DNA of 64,000 nucleotides from Pedobacter ginsengisoli (GTDB taxonomy: Bacteria; Bacteroidota; Bacteroidia; Sphingobacteriales; Sphingobacteriaceae): contig NZ_CP024091.1 in the NCBI RefSeq assembly GCF_002736205.1, positions 2,911,555-2,975,554 on the forward strand, written 5' to 3'. A model generated the notes under the pieces. The model worked only from the letters and a program-made list of their open reading frames with translations. It did no database searches and was not told the DNA's origin. Made by a program: the position numbers and the translations under genes. This document shows, piece by piece, positions 1 to 9,326 of this stretch (position 1 is its first letter; each line of letters opens with the position of its first letter).

Positions 1-2524
1 CCATGTTCGCAAAAACAGAATAGTTGATCTCTCCTTTCGTGTCGCTCCAGGCGGCCGAAAATTCAAAACCCTTCCAGGATCTTGCAGCATAATTTACAGC
101 CGGTAAAGTAGCACCTAAAGTATTGGGTGTTGATGCTAATCTTGCTCCTAAAATATTAGTGGTTTTTTTATTAAAATATTCTGCAGAACCGGTTAACCTA
201 TTGTTTAAAAAACCAAAATCTAAACCAATGTTTAGCATTTTTGTAGTTGACCAGGTGATATCCGGATTTGGTAAAGTTCCTGGGGCAAGACCATCAGCCA
301 GACTTGATCCAAAAACAGTACCAGTAGATTTTGTAAAATTCTGGCTCCATTGAAACGGAGCAATCGCATTAGATGAAGTACCAGATAAATCATTACCTGA
401 AGTACCATAGGATCCACGTAATTTTAATTCAGATAACCATTTTACATCTTTCATGAAATTTTCTTCTCCTAAACGCCATGCTGCTGACACAGATGGAAAA
501 AAGCCCCACCTTTTTCCCGGCGCAAACCTGAAATTCCCATCTTCACGGAACGAAAACTCAGCTATATATTTGTCTGCATAGCTGTAATTTAAACGACCAA
601 TAACTGAGGAACGTGTCTCTATACCTTCACCTCCTGAAAAAGTACTATTCACTGCATCATCTGAAGCATTAAAAAGCTGATCAATATTATTGACAAGCAA
701 CCTTTGTCTCATACCTGACAAACTGGTACTATTTGTTCTAGCTTGTTCGTAAACAGCCATAGCGTTTACAGCGTGCTTTCCAAAAGTTCTATCATAGTTT
801 AAAAACCAGTTTAAGGTATAGGCGTCTCCCAATCCAAATCCATGTCGGATATTTGGATAATTATTGCTCATGGTGTGAATATTAATTTGTGTAGGATTAA
901 TTGGTCCTGGAACAAATTTATTATTGGGACTATTGGTATTTGATTGAAATTTATAAACTTCATTGAAAACAACAAATGATTTAATATTATTGTCATTTGC
1001 ATTATACTGCGCCTGTAAGGCAGTTGATAAGCCGGGCACATAATCTGCTAAATCTAAGTCGAAGCGTAAAATCCCATCCAGATTACGTATCTTATTGTGA
1101 ATATAAGCCGGACTATTGTTAACAGCCCAAACAGGGCTCCAGGAGCCTGCAATTACCGGAAAATCACTGATGTTCATAGATGGGTTTCCAGTGGCATCTA
1201 CATAAAAGGGATACAAGCGGGTCCAGTTAAAAGTAGCACGGTAAAAATCTCCAACAGTTGTACTTGATGGGTCATCGTACGGCCAGTACCATCTGTTGTA
1301 ATTACGTTGGTTACCACTCAGGTTTAAGTTAATTTTTATTCTTTTTGATACATTGGCCGTAATATCTGAACGAAAATTATAACGATTAAAGTCTAAATTA
1401 TTATATGAACCATTTTCTGTATGATAAGATAAGTTCATATTATACTGTATGATTTCTGATCCACCACGTAAGCCTAAATTATGTTCCTGAACAGTTGGAT
1501 TACGCCATATGTAATCGTTAATGCTATAGTTTTTATCTTTAAAATAATCAAAAATATCCTGCCCATAAGGCTCAGCAACACCTTTTCCCCTTGCCACATT
1601 ATTATCATATCTTAACTCTTCTGTTGCGGTAAAATCCTGTTGCTTCTGAGTGGTATTGGAAAATGAAAAGGAGTTCGAATAATCAAAAGTTGGTTTTTGA
1701 ACAAGTCCTTTTTTTGTAGTAATTAAAACTACACCATCACCTGCTTTTGAACCATAGATTGAGGCAGTTGCCGCATCTTTTAAAATGCTGATATTTTCTA
1801 CCTCATTCGCATTTAACGCATCAAAATCAGCTTTCGATTTTATGATTCCGTTAATCACATACAGTGGTTCAACAAAACTACCGCGTATGCGAATGGTTGA
1901 GGCAGCGCCAGCTAAGCCTGATGAACCCACAATTGTGGCTCCAGGTAGCCTTCCTGCTAATGCATTTGATAAGTTACTAACCGGAATGCTGGCAATATCA
2001 CCTGTCTTTATAGTACTAATAGCTCCTGTTACACTTACCTTTTTTTGTGTACCATATCCCACTACAACTATTTCATCTAATTTTTTATTATCCTCCTCCA
2101 GCGTAATCGATAATACTGTTTTCTCATCTGCAACAGTGAGCTTTTTTGGCAGAAAGCCAATAGCGGTGAAAGATATAACATCTCCCGTATTAGCTGCGAT
2201 CTGGAAATTACCCTTTCCATCCGTTTGTGCAGAAGCACCGGTGCGCTCAACCTTAACGCTAATACCTGGTAGGCCTTCTCCCTTTTCGTCTACCACTTTC
2301 CCTGTAATGGTGGCAAAAAAAGCCGTATTTTGTTTTAGCCGTTTGTCTAACAGTTCGTTTAGAATAACTGCTCTTTTGGCAACATATTCTCTGCTGCTGT
2401 TGGGTGTTAAGTTGGCATTAATCGGACGATTTGATTCATATGCTTCCGATGATGTTACACTTCCACCCAATAATACAAGCAGAAAAGCAGATGCCCTACA
2501 AAAAAGTAATTTTTTAAGTTTCAT
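1..2524 (-). CDS. SusC/RagA-type TonB-dependent outer membrane receptor, C-terminus beyond window
   Basis: The minus-strand frame stays open from an ATG at 2524 to the window edge, giving 841 codons; SusC proteins usually have about 1000-1100, so roughly the last 200 residues lie outside. Seen in order: a signal peptide, an unusual stretch of about 40 residues, a carboxypeptidase-regulatory-like domain (begins ITGKVVDEKGEGLPG), a TonB-box-like DEIVVVGYG, a plug domain with the ISILKDAATASIYG motif, then barrel sequence. The family imports oligosaccharides or peptides across the outer membrane with a SusD lipoprotein. A SusD partner would be expected just beyond the left edge. A 314-codon antisense frame over its start is a shadow. 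Confidence 0.93.
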   Translation of the reverse strand, partial: MKLKKLLFCRASAFLLVLLGGSVTSSEAYESNRPINANLTPNSSREYVAKRAVILNELLDKRLKQNTAFFATITGKVVDEKGEGLPGISVKVERTGASAQTDGKGNFQIAANTGDVISFTAIGFLPKKLTVADEKTVLSITLEEDNKKLDEIVVVGYGTQKKVSVTGAISTIKTGDIASIPVSNLSNALAGRLPGATIVGSSGLAGAASTIRIRGSFVEPLYVINGIIKSKADFDALNANEVENISILKDAATASIYGSKAGDGVVLITTKKGLVQKPTFDYSNSFSFSNTTQKQQDFTATEELRYDNNVARGKGVAEPYGQDIFDYFKDKNYSINDYIWRNPTVQEHNLGLRGGSEIIQYNMNLSYHTENGSYNNLDFNRYNFRSDITANVSKRIKINLNLSGNQRNYNRWYWPYDDPSSTTVGDFYRATFNWTRLYPFYVDATGNPSMNISDFPVIAGSWSPVWAVNNSPAYIHNKIRNLDGILRFDLDLADYVPGLSTALQAQYNANDNNIKSFVVFNEVYKFQSNTNSPNNKFVPGPINPTQINIHTMSNNYPNIRHGFGLGDAYTLNWFLNYDRTFGKHAVNAMAVYEQARTNSTSLSGMRQRLLVNNIDQLFNASDDAVNSTFSGGEGIETRSSVIGRLNYSYADKYIAEFSFREDGNFRFAPGKRWGFFPSVSAAWRLGEENFMKDVKWLSELKLRGSYGTSGNDLSGTSSNAIAPFQWSQNFTKSTGTVFGSSLADGLAPGTLPNPDITWSTTKMLNIGLDFGFLNNRLTGSAEYFNKKTTNILGARLASTPNTLGATLPAVNYAARSWKGFEFSAAWSDTKGEINYSVFANM

Positions 2525-2752
2525 ACATTTGGTTTGTTTGTTGGTTAGTGATTATTGTTTGCTTGCTGCCCGATGTTCTTTCCCAATATTGGCCAATACT
2601 ATTGGGTTAGTTCACATTCCTGCTGGCAGGCATTTATTATCAAGTACCTCGAGTAAACCAAATGATTCAAAAAAAATAAAAAAACTTTTTAGTGTTGGAT
2701 GGCACATCCTGATTGGAGGAAATAATTAATTTTGTTTATACTAAAGAATCCA

Positions 2753-3364
2753 ATGAAAACACCTGTCTTATTTCTTGCTTTAATTGGCAGTTTGATATTA
2801 TTCAGCTGCTCTTCTTCAGAAAACAAGGCTAACAATTCTATCAAAGACAGCGTCAATGTGTCTACAGAACAAGCAACCGAAAAAGCACAAACAGATTCTG
2901 AAGCCATTCCTAAAAACCCAAATCATGAAAACACGGTCAATCTTGTTAAACAAGTATTAAATGTTATGTTTAAGGATGATGTCTCTAAAAATCTGATTGA
3001 AGAAAAAAGCAGAAAATTTAAATTCTTTGAATATGATCTAAACGATGATCAAAAAAAGGAAATTCTTGTTGGTTTATCTGGATCCTATTTTTGCGGATCA
3101 GGTGGATGTACAATTTTATTATTGGACTCGCAGGGAAAACTAATCAATAAATTTACTGTTACGGAAGCTCCGGTTCTAATCACCCCTACTACCACTAGCG
3201 GATGGAAAGATTTAATATTGCATAGTAACGGTAATGATCATCTGGTTAAATATAATGGTAAAACCTACCCTTCTAATCCAAGCGTTCAACCGGTTTACCC
3301 TTCAACACCCAAACCCAATGCGATAAAAGGTCTGGATATTGAAGAACAAAGTTATTCCTGGTAG
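2753..3364 (+). CDS. Lipoprotein with Asp-rich FG-GAP/VCBS-like segment, unknown role
   Basis: A 203-residue protein from the ATG at 2753; an upstream in-frame ATG at 2732 would add seven residues before the signal peptide, so 2753 is preferred. The N-terminus MKTPVLFLALIG followed by the lipobox LFSC predicts a lipoprotein. The middle contains YDLNDDQKKEILVGL, an acidic loop like those in calcium-binding or FG-GAP repeats, then a Cys pair (FCGSGGC) and a beta-rich tail. It stands alone between the divergent SusC gene and the convergent ABC-F gene. I do not recognise a specific function. Confidence 0.75.
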   Translation: MKTPVLFLALIGSLILFSCSSSENKANNSIKDSVNVSTEQATEKAQTDSEAIPKNPNHENTVNLVKQVLNVMFKDDVSKNLIEEKSRKFKFFEYDLNDDQKKEILVGLSGSYFCGSGGCTILLLDSQGKLINKFTVTEAPVLITPTTTSGWKDLILHSNGNDHLVKYNGKTYPSNPSVQPVYPSTPKPNAIKGLDIEEQSYSW

Positions 3365-3432
3365 TTCTCTGTTAGTCCAATGATGACCATCTAGGCCTCT
3401 ACCGCATTATAAGTATCTATTTTTTTGGCGCA

Positions 3433-5067
3433 TTAACTTTGTTCGATTTCCTTTAAGCTATCCATTTTCTTGTAAGCTAAGAATCCTTTAATGTCCTCAA
3501 AATGCTCCCGTACGCGTTTATTACCAAACTCAAATACTTTTTTTGCCAAACCATCCAGGAAATCCCGATCGTGTGATACCAAAATCAGTGTTCCATCAAA
3601 ATCCTTTAAGGCATCCTTGATAATATCTTTGGTTTTCATATCCAAATGGTTTGTCGGCTCATCCAGTATCAAAACATTTACAGGTTCCAGTAGTAACTTG
3701 ATCATAGCCAGGCGTGTTTTTTCTCCTCCTGAAAGCACCTTAACTTTTTTTGTAGTATCATCTCCACTGAACATAAAAGCACCTAAAAGATCTTTAATTT
3801 TTATTGTGCCATCACTTATTGGAATCTGATCAATCGTTTCAAATACTGTTAAATTCTCATCCAACAAGGCAGCCTGGTTTTGAGCAAAGTATCCAATTTT
3901 AGCATTGTGGCCAACTTTTAAATTCCCCTCAAAATCGATCTCGCTCATGATGGCTTTAATCATTGTTGACTTACCTTCACCATTTTTACCCACAAAAGCC
4001 ACTTTTTCACCCCTTTCAATAACCATAGATGCATTTTTGAACACCACATGATCACCATACGTTTTGGTAAGTTCTTCAACTACTACAGGATATTGACCTG
4101 AACGTGGTGATGGTGGAAATTTCAATCGCAATGCTGAAGTATCGACTTCATCGATCTCGATAACATCAAGCTTTTCCAGCATCTTAACACGCGATTGAAC
4201 CTGCAAGGTTTTTGAATACGTCCCCCTAAATCGGTCTATAAATTCCTGGTTGTCAGCAATAAAACGTTGTTGTTCCTCGTAAGCTTTCAACTGATGCACA
4301 CGACGTTCAGCACGCAACTGAAGATAATGGGTATATTTGGCCTTGTAATCATATATTCTACCCATTGTAACCTCAATGGTACGATTAGCAATGTTATCTA
4401 CAAAAGTACGATCATGCGAGATCACCATAACTGCCTTTGCCGAATTGATCAAAAAATCTTCCAACCATTGTATACTCTCAATATCCATGTGGTTGGTCGG
4501 CTCATCAAGTAATATGAGATCAGGTTTTTTCAACAGAATTTTAGCCAATTCAATACGCATGCGCCATCCACCAGAAAACTCAGAAGTTTGGCGGGTAAAA
4601 TCCTTACGTTCGAAACCTAAGCCTTTTAACACCTTTTCTACCTCGGCATCATAATTGACCTCCTCGATTGAATAAAATTTCTCACTCAATTCCGACACGC
4701 GCTCGATCAGCTTCATGTAGTCATCGCTTTCGTAATCCGTCCGAATAGTCAACTGCTCATTAAGCGCATCAAGCTCTTTTTGCATCTGATTAACCTCCTC
4801 AAAAGCTTTCATCGTTTCTTCAAAGACTGTAACCTTATCCTGGGTAAGCAGATGCTGAGGCAAATATGCTATTACCGCATCCTTCGGACCGGTCACATTG
4901 CCACTGGTAGGTTTGGCCACATCAGCAATGATCTTTAAAATAGTCGACTTGCCTGCACCATTCTTACCCATCAGGGCAATCTTATCGTTCTCGTTTATTG
5001 AAAAGGTTACGTCACTAAACAGGGTGGTTCCTCCAAATGAAACGGAGATGTTATTTATATTAATCAC
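3433..5067 (-). CDS. ABC-F family ATPase (ribosome-associated)
   Basis: A 544-residue soluble protein with two ABC domains and no membrane segments, typical for ABC-F proteins that act on ribosomes. Domain 1 has Walker A GKNGAGKST (about residues 34-42), signature FSGGWRMR and Walker B LILLDEPTNHMD. A charged linker with LRAERRVHQLKAYEEQQRF follows, then domain 2 with GKNGEGKST, LSGGEKTR and VLILDEPTNHLD. All catalytic motifs, including both Glu residues after Walker B, are intact. It resembles housekeeping members such as YbiT or EttA more than resistance proteins, but the subclass cannot be settled by eye. A hairpin in the leader may control it. Confidence 0.93.
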   Translation of the reverse strand: MININNISVSFGGTTLFSDVTFSINENDKIALMGKNGAGKSTILKIIADVAKPTSGNVTGPKDAVIAYLPQHLLTQDKVTVFEETMKAFEEVNQMQKELDALNEQLTIRTDYESDDYMKLIERVSELSEKFYSIEEVNYDAEVEKVLKGLGFERKDFTRQTSEFSGGWRMRIELAKILLKKPDLILLDEPTNHMDIESIQWLEDFLINSAKAVMVISHDRTFVDNIANRTIEVTMGRIYDYKAKYTHYLQLRAERRVHQLKAYEEQQRFIADNQEFIDRFRGTYSKTLQVQSRVKMLEKLDVIEIDEVDTSALRLKFPPSPRSGQYPVVVEELTKTYGDHVVFKNASMVIERGEKVAFVGKNGEGKSTMIKAIMSEIDFEGNLKVGHNAKIGYFAQNQAALLDENLTVFETIDQIPISDGTIKIKDLLGAFMFSGDDTTKKVKVLSGGEKTRLAMIKLLLEPVNVLILDEPTNHLDMKTKDIIKDALKDFDGTLILVSHDRDFLDGLAKKVFEFGNKRVREHFEDIKGFLAYKKMDSLKEIEQS

Positions 5068-5103
5068 AGTATGGAATATTGAATCATCACAAAAGATAAA
5101 AAT

Positions 5104-5150
5104 AAAGCCTTAACAATAAAATCGTTAAGGCTTTTATGCACTCAAAGATA
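5104..5150 (-). promoter_or_regulatory. Possible promoter and leader hairpin of the ABC-F gene
   Basis: On the minus strand a TATCTTTG at 5143-5150 matches the Bacteroidota -7 consensus TAnnTTTG. Just downstream is an 11-bp perfect stem (5104-5114 with 5124-5134, arm AAAGCCTTAAC) followed by a T-rich run, about 37 nt before the ATG at 5067. If the promoter is right, the hairpin lies in the leader and could act as an attenuator; otherwise it is a terminator of unrelated transcription. No clear -33 TTTG was found. Confidence 0.35.
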
Positions 5151-5301
5151 CGGTTAAATCTAAAAACTTCGTGCAGCACCTGAAATATTTGTCATACATT
5201 CCAATCAATTTGGAACCGATGCAAGAATCATTTTGAAATATTATAAGAAATCGCAAGATTTTTTAAAACCGATGTAATAAAAACAGTAAGTACTTGATTT
5301 T

Positions 5302-5341
5302 ACAAAAATACCCGTTCGATAATCCGGACGGGTATTTTTGT
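5302..5341. terminator. Bidirectional hairpin terminator
   Basis: A 14-bp perfect inverted repeat (5302-5315 with 5328-5341, arm ACAAAAATACCCGT) with A-rich and T-rich outer edges that can serve on either strand. The inner bases can extend the stem by three pairs. It separates the ABC-F leader from the decayed gene at 5470. Confidence 0.7.
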
Positions 5342-5469
5342 ATATAGCTGTTTTCACCATATTACTGAGAAGCATTTGGGAAGTCAGAGATTTGGTTACA
5401 AAGTCCCTTAATTGGGGTACATCAGTCTTAATTTTCATTCAGAGCTTTGTATTAATAAAAAATCGCAAT

Positions 5470-5742
5470 ATGAGTATGTTGAAAATTTTAATCGTTGTGA
5501 CCAATGTCAATGCTTATGCAAGCGGCAACCTTGAAACAGGTTTGTGGTTAAGCGAATTAACGCATATCTACCACGCACGCAGCAAAGGAAAAGGGATATG
5601 TGCCGATATCGATGCAGATGAAGCAGCTTTTATGTATGCTTCACAGAGAGCATTTTATGCAGTCATGTAATCTTTATGTCGCAGCCTGAGATCGCTGCCT
5701 CTGTGATTATAGAAGCTGCTGAAAAAGCATCGGAAATTTAGT
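5470..5742 (+). pseudogene. Decayed DJ-1/PfpI-family (type 1 glutamine amidotransferase-like) gene start
   Basis: The frame from 5470 begins MSMLKILIVVTNVNAY and continues ETGLWLSELTHIYH, the characteristic N-terminus of DJ-1/PfpI-fold proteins. After about 38 residues the similarity stops and the frame runs through unrelated sequence (GICADIDADEAAF) to a stop at 5670. A second frame, MSQPEIAASVIIEAAEKA, continues to 5742 and looks like the C-terminus of some other protein. Normal family members have about 220 residues, so this appears to be a deletion that joined two gene ends. Confidence 0.55.
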
Positions 5743-5771
5743 TTTCATTTTTTTACCTCGTGCTTTTGCTT

Positions 5772-6584
5772 TTATCTAACTAATGCTATTTGATTAGGAG
5801 AGACTCCGTATTTCTTCTTAAAAATAAAGGAAAAATGAGACAGATCTTCAAAGCCAACTTCAAGGTAAACCTCAGTTGGTTTTTTCTTTTTTTCGGATAA
5901 GTGATAGTGAGCTAATTCAAGCCTTTTCTCAGTCAACCATTTTTGAGGGCTTGTATGGAATAGCTTCTTGAAATCCCTATTGAAAGTAGATAAACTTCGG
6001 CCTGTTAAGTACCCCAATTTTTCTAGTGACATATTGAACATAAAATTCCGTTGCATAAAATCCACCAGGTCAATCTTTCCGGGAGCATCAAAATTTGCCA
6101 AAACACTATCTACCTCTGGGTTTATTATTCTTAGAATGCTAATTGCTTCTATAATTTTTAAGGAAGCAAGGCTTTCGGGAAATTCTCCCTCCATATTGAA
6201 ATAGGGTATCAGCGAAGCCAGGCAGCTTTCTAATAAGGGATGGTTACTAAAACTGTATATTTTCTGTTCATTCTGTATATCTTTTCTGATCTCTATTTTT
6301 TCATAAAATTGCTTCAGTCTATCGGTTGATAGATGCATCACCACTGTTTTATGCGGCAGTCCATTTTTTGGATAATTGATGATCGTTGCCAGTTCATTTC
6401 TTGGGATCAGAAAAATATCTCCGGTTTTGAAATAAAATGTTCGGTCTGCCTGTATGATCTTTGTTTCTCCAGAAATAAACCAAACCAGCATGTGATCATC
6501 GAACATCAGGTCTGATTTGAACAGTTTGTCTTCAAAGCTGGAAAGCTTAATGTCTTTGGTCAAATATTTGGATAAATGCTCCAT
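5772..6584 (-). CDS. AraC-family transcriptional regulator
   Basis: A 270-residue protein with an N-terminal cupin-like sensor region (about residues 25-130) and a C-terminal pair of helix-turn-helix motifs, the second carrying the family signature YLEVGFEDLSHFSFIFKKKYGVSPNQ. AraC proteins usually bind direct repeats about two helical turns apart. It is the last gene of a three-gene unit, 54 bp after the SDR gene, and direct repeats of that spacing lie at the operon promoter (8449-8501), so autoregulation is likely. The inducer is unknown. Confidence 0.93.
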   Translation of the reverse strand: MEHLSKYLTKDIKLSSFEDKLFKSDLMFDDHMLVWFISGETKIIQADRTFYFKTGDIFLIPRNELATIINYPKNGLPHKTVVMHLSTDRLKQFYEKIEIRKDIQNEQKIYSFSNHPLLESCLASLIPYFNMEGEFPESLASLKIIEAISILRIINPEVDSVLANFDAPGKIDLVDFMQRNFMFNMSLEKLGYLTGRSLSTFNRDFKKLFHTSPQKWLTEKRLELAHYHLSEKKKKPTEVYLEVGFEDLSHFSFIFKKKYGVSPNQIALVR

Positions 6585-6638
6585 CGGAATAAAGTTATTT
6601 GTTTTAGGCGAATTTCTTTAATGAAATCCGCCGTTATA

Positions 6639-7367
6639 TTAAACACATTGGCCGCCATCAATTAAATATTCTGATCCGTTAATAAAAGCGGCATTATCAC
6701 TTGCAAGGAAGGCAATTAATTTGGCCACTTCTGCTGGTTTACCAAACCTGGATAAAGGAATGGTGCTGGTCATTTGGTCTTCAAGTTTTTGATCCAAACC
6801 GATTTTATCCATGATTGCTGTGGAAACAGGACCAGGGCTAACTGCGTTTACCCTGATCTTGCGATCTGCCAGTTCTAGTGCGGCAATCTTCATAACTGCG
6901 TTTAAAGCAGCCTTGCTTGCCGCATAAACCGAGGCCTGAGGAGGAGAGATATGTGCAGAGGTAGACGATAATAGAATTACAGAGGCATTTATATTCATAA
7001 TTGGGATAAATTTGCTCAGCGTAAAATAGGCTCCTTTGAAATTCACGTTCATCACCTCATCGAAAATCGTTTCTGGCATTGTTTCAATTGTCGAGAATTT
7101 TGTAATTCCTGCATTTATCAGCAGGATATCTATCTTGCCAAATTTTCTCGTAACGTCATTTACCAAAGCATTGATATCCGTTAGGTTAGACTGATCAGCT
7201 ATAAGGCCGGTTACGTTCAGTTCCTGTGCTGCTCGCTCAATCGCTTCTTTTCTTCTTCCTGTGATAATAACTTTAGCGCCATTTTCTTTCAACTCTTTTG
7301 CGGTAGAATAACCAATTCCACTATTGCCGCCAGTAATAACAGCGACTTTTCCATTTAAACTTTTCAT
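6639..7367 (-). CDS. Short-chain dehydrogenase/reductase (classical SDR)
   Basis: A 242-residue NAD(P)-dependent oxidoreductase of the classical SDR family. Seen are the cofactor-binding TGGNSGIG near residues 12-19, the NAG motif (INAGI), the catalytic Ser in ILLSSTSAH and the YAASK motif, and a C-terminal SEYLIDGG typical of this family. Residue TGRRKEA after beta-2 suggests NADP preference. It lies 12 bp downstream of a second SDR gene and 54 bp upstream of the AraC gene. The substrate cannot be told from sequence. Confidence 0.93.
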   Translation of the reverse strand: MKSLNGKVAVITGGNSGIGYSTAKELKENGAKVIITGRRKEAIERAAQELNVTGLIADQSNLTDINALVNDVTRKFGKIDILLINAGITKFSTIETMPETIFDEVMNVNFKGAYFTLSKFIPIMNINASVILLSSTSAHISPPQASVYAASKAALNAVMKIAALELADRKIRVNAVSPGPVSTAIMDKIGLDQKLEDQMTSTIPLSRFGKPAEVAKLIAFLASDNAAFINGSEYLIDGGQCV

Positions 7368-7379
7368 CGTATTTGCAGG

Positions 7380-8393
7380 TTAGTTAACTTTGAAAATAAT
7401 CCCTGTCATTTTTTCGGTTAAATCCCAAAGCTTTTTAGCATTCACTTGATCAAGCGAATAGGGTTGTACCCCTCTAGTGCCAAGACCATTATCTTTCTCG
7501 AAATGACCAAGATCTAATGCTGCGATATCACAATCTTCACAATAAACACCTCCAATATGATCAAGCATTGGACTGGTTGCGCACCATACCGTAGTAGCTG
7601 CTCCCTGTGGAATGGTCTTAAGGCTGGCTACGATCTCTGGCTTAATATCACCATTCTCATCAAAAAAGCCCATTTGTTTAAATAGTTCTATATCTGCACT
7701 TCTGGCCAGTTCGGTACCATGAATAGAGCCTGGATGCAATGAATATGCTCTTACATTAAACATCCTTGCCAAATTATCCAGTTCAAGCGTGAACAGGTTG
7801 CTAGCTGTTTTAGATTGTCCGTAGGCCTGAAGCGTTTGGTATTCCCTATGTTCGAAGTTCGGATCATCGAAATTGAATGGTGCCATTTGGTGGCCATAAG
7901 AAGATACATTAACCACCCTTGCTCCGTCTGCTTTTTTAAGGGCAGGCCATAACCTGGATACGAGTTGAAACTGCCCGAGGTAATTGGTAGCCAATTGCGA
8001 TTCGATGCCACGAGAGTCTCTTTGCAATGGTATCCACATAATACCTGCATTGTTGATTAGTAAATGAACAGGTCTTCCCGTTGCCATAAATTTCTCTGCA
8101 AAGGCATCAATAGATGCAGGATCAATTAAGTCCATTTCCTCCAGTTCTACATTAGCAATGCCTGCCAAATTCCTTTTAGCTTTTTCCAAATCCCTGGCCG
8201 GAACGATAACGGTAGCGCCTGCTGCCGAAAGTACTTTTGTTGTTTCCAAACCGATACCAGCATTACCACCAGTTACGATTGCAATTTTTCCTGTAAGGTC
8301 GATACCTTTGATTACTTCATTAGCGGTTGATGATGCATTAAACCCCGAACCTAGTGGGTTTTGTAATGCACCTTGATAATTGTTCTTTTCCAT
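7380..8393 (-). CDS. Short-chain dehydrogenase/reductase, WW-domain-oxidoreductase/retinol-dehydrogenase-like
   Basis: A 337-residue SDR, longer than the classical type, with TGGNAGIG at about residues 41-48, INNAG, VNVSSYGH and the active-site YGQSKTASN. The length and SYGHQMAPFNFDD segment resemble the large group annotated as SDR family oxidoreductases related to WWOX and retinol dehydrogenases. It is the first gene of the operon; two SDR enzymes under an AraC regulator suggest an inducible reduction or detoxification step, but this is inference. Confidence 0.9.
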   Translation of the reverse strand: MEKNNYQGALQNPLGSGFNASSTANEVIKGIDLTGKIAIVTGGNAGIGLETTKVLSAAGATVIVPARDLEKAKRNLAGIANVELEEMDLIDPASIDAFAEKFMATGRPVHLLINNAGIMWIPLQRDSRGIESQLATNYLGQFQLVSRLWPALKKADGARVVNVSSYGHQMAPFNFDDPNFEHREYQTLQAYGQSKTASNLFTLELDNLARMFNVRAYSLHPGSIHGTELARSADIELFKQMGFFDENGDIKPEIVASLKTIPQGAATTVWCATSPMLDHIGGVYCEDCDIAALDLGHFEKDNGLGTRGVQPYSLDQVNAKKLWDLTEKMTGIIFKVN

Positions 8394-8420
8394 TTTGTTT
8401 TTTATTTAAATGTTGTAGAA

Positions 8421-8501
8421 CAAATTTAGGTTGATGCGAAGCCGGGAGTTTTGTTGAGCATGTCAATTTGTTTTGTTGAGCATGTCAGTTTATTTGTTGA
8501 G
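8421..8501 (-). promoter_or_regulatory. Promoter of the SDR-SDR-AraC operon with direct-repeat operator
   Basis: On the minus strand TAAATTTG at 8421-8428 matches the TAnnTTTG -7 element, 28 bp before the first ATG. Upstream are two identical 17-bp direct repeats, TTTTGTTGAGCATGTCA on the plus strand, at 8449-8465 and 8471-8487 (period 22), and a third partial copy at 8493-8501 (offset 21). The first repeat covers the place where a -33 element should be, and no TTTG is present there. This is the arrangement expected for an AraC-type activator. Confidence 0.6.
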
Positions 8502-8778
8502 TGGACCAAGATGACCAAACTGTCTCTTTTGAAATTGATCGATAAAGCAGATTTCGTCTGAAGAGTATTGCCAGTATTCAAAAGGAACAAGATTAGAGCC
8601 TGATTTCGGGTGTATTCTTCTTTATGTTTGCTATCGAGAGATATGAATGTAATTAACTCAAAGACAGAGAGAAATTTATTACATCATTTTAGTGTCTGAC
8701 ATTTCTTTAGCTAAATCAATGTCGCAAAGAAGAATTAGATGGAACTGAATATTAAAAACGCTTAGAAAACACTCAAAG
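8502..8778. other. No gene recognised
   Basis: About 280 bp of AT-rich sequence between the SDR operon promoter and the end of the DUF932 remnant. All frames are closed by frequent stops and no repeat or convincing promoter was seen. Confidence 0.5.
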
Positions 8779-8821
8779 GCCCGTTAGGGCCACCCATAAA
8801 TTTTGGGCTGTCCTAATGGGC
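8779..8821 (-). terminator. Hairpin after the DUF932 remnant
   Basis: Arms 8779-8790 (GCCCGTTAGGGC) and 8810-8821 pair over 12 bp with two G-T wobbles. It lies 25 bp after the stop of the DUF932 frame on the minus strand; the T-tract is weak. Confidence 0.45.
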
Positions 8822-8845
8822 AAAAAACTATATTTTATAAATCAG

Positions 8846-9326
8846 CTAATTAAGCGCTTCTTTGCCTAATTGAGCAAAGTCCTTGCAGAGGTCAAAAGCC
8901 TTTTGTCCTTTTTGCAATCCCGTACCGTACATAATAGATTTGAATCTGCTTTCTTCGTCTTTATACCCTTTTATATTTTGGTAAAAATCTGTGATTGAAT
9001 TGTAAGCCCCAAACAAAGTTCCTTTTGTGGTTACTTCCTGTTGTGTTGGGTTAGTCGTTGCATAATCAAATATACCTTCAACAGTGTTTTTATAGATACT
9101 GGAAATTTCATCCAGTTTACCACTTCGCAGGGCTTCGGTGTTTTCCTTATTTGGTGCTATTGCCATTTGAATTAAGCGTTTAACCTCGTTATCTTATCCG
9201 TACTAAAGCCCAATGATTAAAGATATTCTCCATTTCATCGGCTAAACGGTTACTTAACCCTAAAAGCTGATGTACTACTTTTAACCTATCCTGTACATTG
9301 GCGGTATGTTTTAACCTGATACTGGA
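8846..9326 (-). pseudogene. DUF932 (phage/plasmid-like protein) remnant, truncated and frameshifted
   Basis: Two minus-strand frames join into one protein. The upstream frame reads IRLKHTANVQDRLKVVHQLL and the downstream frame MAIAPNKENTEALRSG through LFGAYNSITDFYQ to the stop. Both match the middle and end of the DUF932 family found on plasmids, phages and integrative elements. The join needs a 2-nt loss near 9190, where GTACGGATAAGATAAC ends the first frame. Everything N-terminal of residue about 200 is missing, replaced by a recombinase remnant on the other strand. It marks the edge of an old mobile element. Confidence 0.7.

Noticed and set aside
1785..2729. 314-codon plus-strand open frame
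   Set aside because: Antisense to the SusC N-terminus, which has clear domain motifs; the plus translation is low-complexity Ser/Thr/Leu-rich with no recognisable motif.
3491..5113. Several plus-strand frames over the ABC-F gene
   Set aside because: Shadows of a well-conserved minus-strand gene with complete Walker and signature motifs.
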